DNA of 64,000 nt, taken from NCBI GenBank assembly GCA_930367205.1, contig OV884009.1:85581189-85645188 (forward strand), given 5' to 3'. Numbering within the stretch: position 1 is the stretch's first letter; every line of letters starts with the position of its first letter. The position numbers and the translations under genes are program-made. Shown here piece by piece: positions 58,075-64,000 of the stretch. The stretch comes from Acanthosoma haemorrhoidale (taxonomy: Eukaryota > Arthropoda > Insecta > Hemiptera > Acanthosomatidae). Under the pieces are notes generated by a model. That model worked only from the letters and a program-made list of their open reading frames with translations. It was not told the DNA's origin and searched no databases.

Positions 58075-58160
58075 CAATTTTATTAAGATAAAAATACAAT
58101 CTGCCTTTTATTAGGCAATGAGTAATTGAAATAAATGTTATCATTCATACCATATTCTCA
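58075..58160 (-). mobile_element. LINE-A tail fragment
   Basis: TTTTATTAAGATAAAAATAC, ATCTGCCTTTTATTAGGCAA (hairpin) and TAATTGAAATAAATGTTATC followed by CATTCATACCATATT form a minus-oriented terminal fragment. An additional partial match (CAATCAGTAATTGTGTCAAT with GATCTCGTCAAGGCCATAT, 58009-58048) precedes a T-run just to its left, so two truncated tails may be stacked here. Confidence 0.7.
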
Positions 58161-59164
58161 TATACTATTCTATTAACAACTGAAAAAAGAAGTGTAGATT
58201 TCTTTAGTTGCGTAGAAAATTGAACAACTTCAAAGCAATATTTTTACTATCTCTTATTTATGTAGTAATGTATAATACATAGTACATATACATAGTAATG
58301 TAATCTTTCAACGAGAGCTAAGAATCCGCGAGGTATAGAAAAGTTATTTTTTTTAGATACATGATGATACATATATTATATAATATTGAAAATGATTGAA
58401 AATATTAACTTATATTTTTTTGTGCAATTTACAAAATTGTGATATTTCAATTATGTAATAAAATTATCTATTACTTTCCATCTTAATAAATATTAAAACA
58501 GCTACATATAAACGATGTTACATATTAAAGGAGAATAAACAATATTTATAAATGGTTTTGGCGATCTTCCCGGAAAATCAATCCAATAGTTATCAAATAA
58601 TTTTCAAAGCAACTGGCAAAGCAAATTGAAAACTTGATTGAAAGCAATCAGTGGAATTGGCCAAATCAAATGGAGTTGATTCTTTTATCACACCGAACAC
58701 TAATAATTTTTATTTCTTGACTTTCAAACTTTTTTTTTTTAGAAGATAAATTAATTGATTTCTTAGTTACCGCCTTTATTGGAGATGCCAAGCTTTACAG
58801 TTCTAGAGAGATCTCCAAACTTGAGGACTTTTCACAGTGCGTAAAACATCTATTTTTGGCATTCTAGACTTTATATTTTCAATTAAATTGTCATCACCAA
58901 TCAGTACATGACCCAGGTATTTAAAAATATATATATACTGTAACCAGTTGAAATATCTATTGTTGCCTGCAACATGTTTAGTTTATGCATGTTGGTGTTT
59001 TGCACATTTTTTCATACTTGTCAGTGTGCTGTGAAGCTTAAAAACATTGCTATTGTTATTTATTAGTTCCATTAACTGCGGTGGATCGACAGCGGACACA
59101 ATGTATATCGGCTGCTAAAAAAAAAATTTAAAAAACTTGTTTCCTTTTATTTATTAATAGTAAA
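58161..59164. other. no feature recognised
   Basis: A/T-rich DNA with an ATACATAGTACATA-type patch near 58270-58300 and no coding signal. Confidence 0.45.
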
Positions 59165-59985
59165 AAATTTTACTGTGCTAAAATTACAATCTGCCACATT
59201 AGGCAATAAGTAATTGAGATAAATGTTCTCATTCATATCATATTTACAATTCATCATTCACTCGCTAATTCATACAATATTTACAAACAGCCCAGAGACC
59301 TCCCAAATCCACATGTTTGTCGCCTCCCTTGCATGCGAAAAAGGAATTGGAGTCTTGGGAAGTCCCCCTCGCTCCTCCGTCAGCCGCTTCACCAGATACG
59401 AGCCAGTGGAGGCTGACAAAGAGCGCGAGAGCCACAGACGCTCAGGACATGATTTGGAGAAACTGGCCATTGCCAGGACTCCCACTGTTATGCATTTATA
59501 GCAGGAGGATTATAGGGATGAGTGTTGCAGTGCAATGACTGTGCTACGGGATTAGGGTGGTTGCATAGGCTACTATGGAATTTCATAAACTTGGAGGGGA
59601 TGAGTTCTAGAATGTAGGGTATGTTAAGATCGTTGTGAAGGGTTTTGTTGCTGACATAATAAGGGGTATTTACTATTGTTCTCAGGACTTTTGATTGAAA
59701 AGATTGGATACGCTTGGTGTTCGACTTTTTTGCTATCCCCTATAGCTCTATTCCGTATATCCAGATTGGCTTAGGTATAACTTTGTAGATTAGTAATTTA
59801 TTTTCTGTTGAGAGATGGGATGTCCTTTGAAGTAGTCTGTACAGTTGTCCAAAGCGTTTGTTTAGTTCTTGTCTTTTTAGCCTCGTATGTGGGTTCCAGG
59901 TCAGTCGTTTGTCGAGATACTGTACTGAGATACCGTATTGTCTCGGATACTGGGAGAGGAGTAGAAATAAACTAGTGGACAAGAC
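59165..59985 (-). mobile_element. LINE-A: ORF2 C-terminus, 3'UTR and tail
   Basis: This minus-oriented 5'-truncated copy with a complete 3' end begins at RLTWNPHTRLKRQELNKRFG (59910-59850), then YRLLQRTSHLSTENKLLIYK and PIWIYGIEL (59740). It then includes the ~190-bp stretch missing at 39.39 kb (59580-59760), the 3'UTR body (59285-59480) and the tail with a weakened hairpin TGCC/GGCA (about 59194-59207). A short deletion removes CACGAGGCCACTGCC-type sequence near 59505. It is the best reference for the region between the RT thumb and the 3' end. Confidence 0.9.
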
Positions 59986-60064
59986 TTGCGACAGAGGGTG
60001 TCTATATATATGGCCTAGCTACCAGCCTTTCATGTTTTTGCTATAAATAAAAAATAAAGGTACT

Positions 60065-60126
60065 AAAAATTTCTAAAGCTATTTTATCACAAGTTTAAAA
60101 ACTTTTGCTTAATATAGTCCACTAAA
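60065..60126 (+). repeat. direct repeat R2, left copy
   Basis: AATTTCTAAAGCTATTTTAT followed by CACAAGTTTAAAAACTTTTG and AATATAGTCCACTAAA. It is repeated about 305 bases downstream with about 90% identity by eye. Confidence 0.75.
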
Positions 60127-60368
60127 TTACGCCTTTCGTAACTAACATTTCTTCCATCACGGTCATCATGTTTGTTGCTTTAAAAAATACCTTGCATTAT
60201 CTAATGTTTTTACCATTAAATAGATTTTTATTCTCCCCCCGTCTACTTGTAAAGTGCACTTGATACGGGTCTATTTCCACTCGATTCGATATTACCTCGT
60301 TTCATCCTAAAAAAAAATTAACTCCATTTGGTATTTTGATGTATCACATAATCAAGGATTCTGTTTAA

Positions 60369-60431
60369 AAATAATTTCTAAAACTATTTTAACAAAAGTT
60401 TAAAAACTTTTGGTTAATATAGTCCACTAAA
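60369..60431 (+). repeat. direct repeat R2, right copy
   Basis: AATAATTTCTAAAACTATTT then AACAAAAGTTTAAAAACTTT and AATATAGTCCACTAAAG, in the same orientation as 60065-60126. The 240 bases between carry no visible gene. The pair may reflect a tandem duplication that later diverged, or ends of a small element. Confidence 0.75.
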
Positions 60432-63400
60432 GTCCAAATCAATGAACAACTGCTCCATAATATCAATCTAGACGTGGAGATAGGGGAGATCATAATTTCG
60501 ATCCCACAGGTCTAGGATTCACAAGGCTCACAAAACCTCCACGGAAATCGTAATTGTTCTTTGTTTTATAATTGTTCTGGTGGATCAATTCCAAGCATTC
60601 CATCCAGCATTGCGTAACTGCAGCTTTTGCCCCCCGGGGGGAGGGAGTACCAAATCCGCCACTCTTTTTATGTCAATCAAAACCAAGAGTGGCTATTAAC
60701 AATTACTGAATAAAAAAGTCTTTTGTTAAAACAGATTGTACACACAATGATAAAATGTAAGCGTGTTTATAAGGGATTTCCTAAACAATTCTTCAATTAA
60801 CAGTTGTAATTTTACTTCCAGGACACGTATTTTTCTGTGGCCATCGTGAAAAATACGTTTACAATGCATGTGTTTTCTAAAATTGGATAATTATCATATT
60901 AATTGATTTTTTTTATTAAAAAAAATTTATATTGTCTTTTTTTTCATGTAATTTAGACACAAATATAAATAATACCATCCTAAAATATGTGCTTCCATAA
61001 GTCACTGTCCCCCCCCCCCAGGTACGCTATTGGCTGGAACGTACACAACAGGCACATACAACTGGATGTTTTGTAGAAATTTGGTTATTTCATTGCTAAA
61101 AAGCACCCTTGAAACTTTTCCCTAAAACACAGCTGGCCGGAAGATTCAGAAGGGTGAAACCAGGAAAACTTTCTTAATACCATGATGAAGCCTTCAGCCG
61201 CACAAACAATAAGTCTAACATCGGAATGTCTCTGATGATTTAATATGTGAAGGAAGGGTGCCTAATGTTTCAAATTATTTTTTTCCACCCCCTCCCAGTG
61301 ATGTTAAAGGGTGGGAACCCTGTAGATAGCTAACATGGGTAACATGGTCTACCTAAATTGTTCCCGAATAGCATTAGAATCAAAGGTTATAATGGCAAAT
61401 ATTGGATACAAAAAAAAAGAGTGGATTCTCATTCTAAATCCTACAGAATTTTATTACAACTTTTAGGTATTCAGTTTCATATGTGTATTCTCGGTACGTA
61501 TGATTAAAAATAGATCCAAATAATTTATATAACCTATAAAGAATTTTGGGGATGATTCCTGGAATATTTATATATACAGACACATATTTGAAGGCCCCGA
61601 ACTCTCAATCTGACATTATTACTGTAAACTGATTGACATGACTGTAAATTATTACAGATTAGTTGTACAAACTGCTTAAGACTAAGCACAAAGTAAAAGA
61701 AAAAAGAGAATAACATTGGTCATATCATATCGCGAAAAGATATTTATGTCTAAATTGTTATTTCATTGTTAAGAACATAAATGTATAAGATGAAGAAGTT
61801 ACTAAAGCAAATAAAAAAAAAATTTTTTTGTTAAGAAATAATTTGTGGTTTAGTTACAATCTTTTAATAATTTCTTTAGAAATTCCTACCAAGTGCATGG
61901 TATATAGTTTCTTTACGTTCTACGTCCTCTCTTTCGTTTAGACATATTCCACAAAACACAGTAACTTCCATGTATTAATGAATTTTCCATATCATTTACT
62001 TCATATTTGTCTCACATAAGATTTTATGACAGTCTCATTATTAATTTTATTTTATTAATTTGGGCTGATATGTAATTTTGTAGGTTCTCTTGAAGCCTAT
62101 AAGCCATCGTCGACTCATCTTGCGTCACAGCTTGAACAAGCTAATTGAGCCTGCACATGCTATACACACTCTAAACTTGAAGGTACTGTATTTAACCTAA
62201 GCATAAGCATAATATCCATAATAATACTGTTGGAGTTTATTTTATATTATGTTGGTCACAGATAGTTCGTGATGTGTCCTCATAGTGTCAACTGCCTGTC
62301 TTTATATTTAAGCATATTGTCATCGATCCAAGCCGACATCTAATGATCAATTTATTATTTATTCACCACACTTCTCATAACAATCAGTTAAATCGTCTCA
62401 ACATCGGACAGGTTATATTTAAATGAGCGTAAAATAGTCCTTATAAATATATATAATTGTAATCAACGGTCTGGAAATAATCGCAATCAAACTTGATTTT
62501 CCCATCAATTCTCCACTTCAACTCAATTCCAATTCACTTCACCACTCCCTCCATTCCACAAGAACGAAGTCATTTGTCTAATTGTTTATGTAGCTTTATT
62601 TGTAAATTATATTGTGCTATTTTTAATATGATTTATTATTATTTTCACGTGATAGTGACTTCTTGCCAGTTTTTTCCCAAATCAATAAAAGACTTAAAAG
62701 TGTCCAGATTTCCAGTATGATCTTATTTCTCTGGAAATCGAAAGAAGCCTATTTTCAAATTGTACGATGCATATTTTGGGTATAGTTAGGTAAAGGCTAT
62801 GTAATGTAAAGATATTGTCTATTTTAACTGGTGGGAGTAAATTTTTGTAGAGTAGACTTTTATCCCATTCATGACTACACGACAATTAGCTAGCGGTTTA
62901 AGGTGCCAGGGAAGATGCTAACGACTCACAAACCATGCAGGTGAATATTCATATTTAGACCAACATACTGGAGAAGCAAAGAATCCAGTGCCAATGGAGT
63001 GAGGTACGAAACCAGTCAAGGAACTTAACGACCATATAGGACAAATATAGATCTTCAGTAACATCGAATATAATGACGCCAAAGCAATCGCAAGATTACC
63101 TGTTTGAGAAAATGACACAGAAGAGAAATTCAATGCAATCACGCAGTACTTCTTTGGTGCGATTGGCTTCTACCAACTGATTAAAAAGATAATTTTTACT
63201 AACAGACATTGTTACAATAAATATTAATACAAAAAAAGATAAATTGAGAGAAATAATTTTAGAAATTTATAGGGCTCACGAACTGTGATTTATTTGCGCT
63301 AAAATGCTTGAGCCTTTTAGCCTTGAGCCTTCTATTTGAATAGAAGCAAGCCTCTCATATAGTTTTGAAATTTGGTAAGAGCTCTAAGGGTAGCTTTTTT

Positions 63401-64000
63401 TTGTTCACCCGTTTTTAAAAATGTTTTCCGCTGATATCTCATGGCCAAAATTATGTTTAAGTGTCTGCTGTGTTTCTTACGAAGGAAAAATACTGTATAC
63501 CTATGATAAGTAGTAAAACCTATTAGCAGATTCAAATAAACGTAAAATAAACTTATAGTCAAGCGTGAAACTAATTTGAGGGATTGCTACAAGCAAGTAA
63601 ATATGCGGAAAGAGGTTTAAGAAAAATCCTTGATATCTCAAAAAGACGTGTGTTAATCTGACTAATGTCCTCCTTGCACGCAGTTGAACTTTCTCCTCGG
63701 AGATGTGGATGTAAATGATAGAGACAAGATCGATGGTGGGAGCGGAGGTGATCAAAAAGGCAGTTGGGGGAGTAAGCTCTTTAGAGGCTTGCCTGATAAG
63801 GGAACGGAGCCAGAAACTTTAATCTGTACAGACTAACTTCCCTAAATATCCTTGTCTCTGTCCACACTGCTCCACCACCCTCCCGCTGGATCACTCGGGA
63901 GCCTATTCGTTTTTCCAACCACCACCAAACCAAGCACAACAACCGTTTAACAAAACTAAAATATGATTTGTTAGAAAAAGCTCGGGGATAATTGCTATAA
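60432..64000. other. no feature recognised
   Basis: A/T-rich with short homopolymer runs (C-run at 61010-61019, T-runs at 60910-60950). Frames stay under 85 codons and resemble nothing known. The last 300 bases are GC-richer (63730-63910), perhaps the edge of another repeat cut by the window end. Confidence 0.45.

Noticed and set aside
60470..60545. tRNA-like segment with TTTCGATCCCAC
   Set aside because: No cloverleaf could be drawn and there is no match to the SINE family.

Overview
The window reads as intergenic, repeat-dominated DNA from an AT-rich animal genome, most likely an arthropod. It carries many LINEs of the Jockey and I/R1-like groups, a Tc1-like and a Tigger/pogo-like DNA transposon, LTR-retrotransposon pieces, tRNA-derived SINEs and long dinucleotide microsatellites. 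I recognise no host protein-coding gene, no intact tRNA or rRNA gene and nothing bacterial. The species cannot be named from this sequence alone. All similarity calls were made by eye; no database search or alignment program was run.

Layout. 1-3.4 kb: A/T-rich DNA with two SINE copies, ending in a perfect CT microsatellite. 4.3-8.6 kb: a Jockey 3' fragment (+), a Jockey reverse transcriptase (RT) fragment (-) and an RNase H remnant (-). 11.8-13.5 kb: a 5'-truncated but open LINE (RT end, RNase H, zinc knuckle, TAA-repeat tail). 15.5-17 kb: a divergent Jockey-type 3' end and a YADD RT remnant. 18.6-22.5 kb: a decayed, nearly full-length I-like LINE on the minus strand (ORF1, endonuclease, RNase H), split by a Jockey fragment and by a poly(A)-tailed element. 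26.6-27.8 kb and 45.6-46.6 kb: two inverted copies of a composite repeat made of two Jockey 3' ends around a spacer of about 400 bp. 35.8-36.6 kb: a CT/AT microsatellite followed by a gag zinc-knuckle and aspartic-protease fragment. 39-45 kb: Jockey pieces (one an internally deleted ORF1-endonuclease-3'UTR copy), another LINE C-terminus and a foldback element. 48.5-52.1 kb: LINE C-terminus, gag-like ORF and YVDD LINE. 52.5-54.7 kb: a pair of direct repeats, a deleted Tc1 element and a SINE. 57-60 kb: a Tigger relic joined to a Jockey tail, then further Jockey 3' ends.

The dominant family, called LINE-A here, is Jockey-like and has at least a dozen partial copies. Its 3' end carries a small hairpin whose stem varies with compensation between copies. 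The most unusual observation is a Tigger transposase C-terminus fused to a LINE-A tail at two separate loci, which suggests an RNA-level chimera that was mobilised. The LINE families are autonomous in principle (ORF1 RNA-binding protein, endonuclease, RT), and the SINEs would depend on them. Within the window almost every coding segment is broken; the 11.9-13.5 kb frame is the exception.
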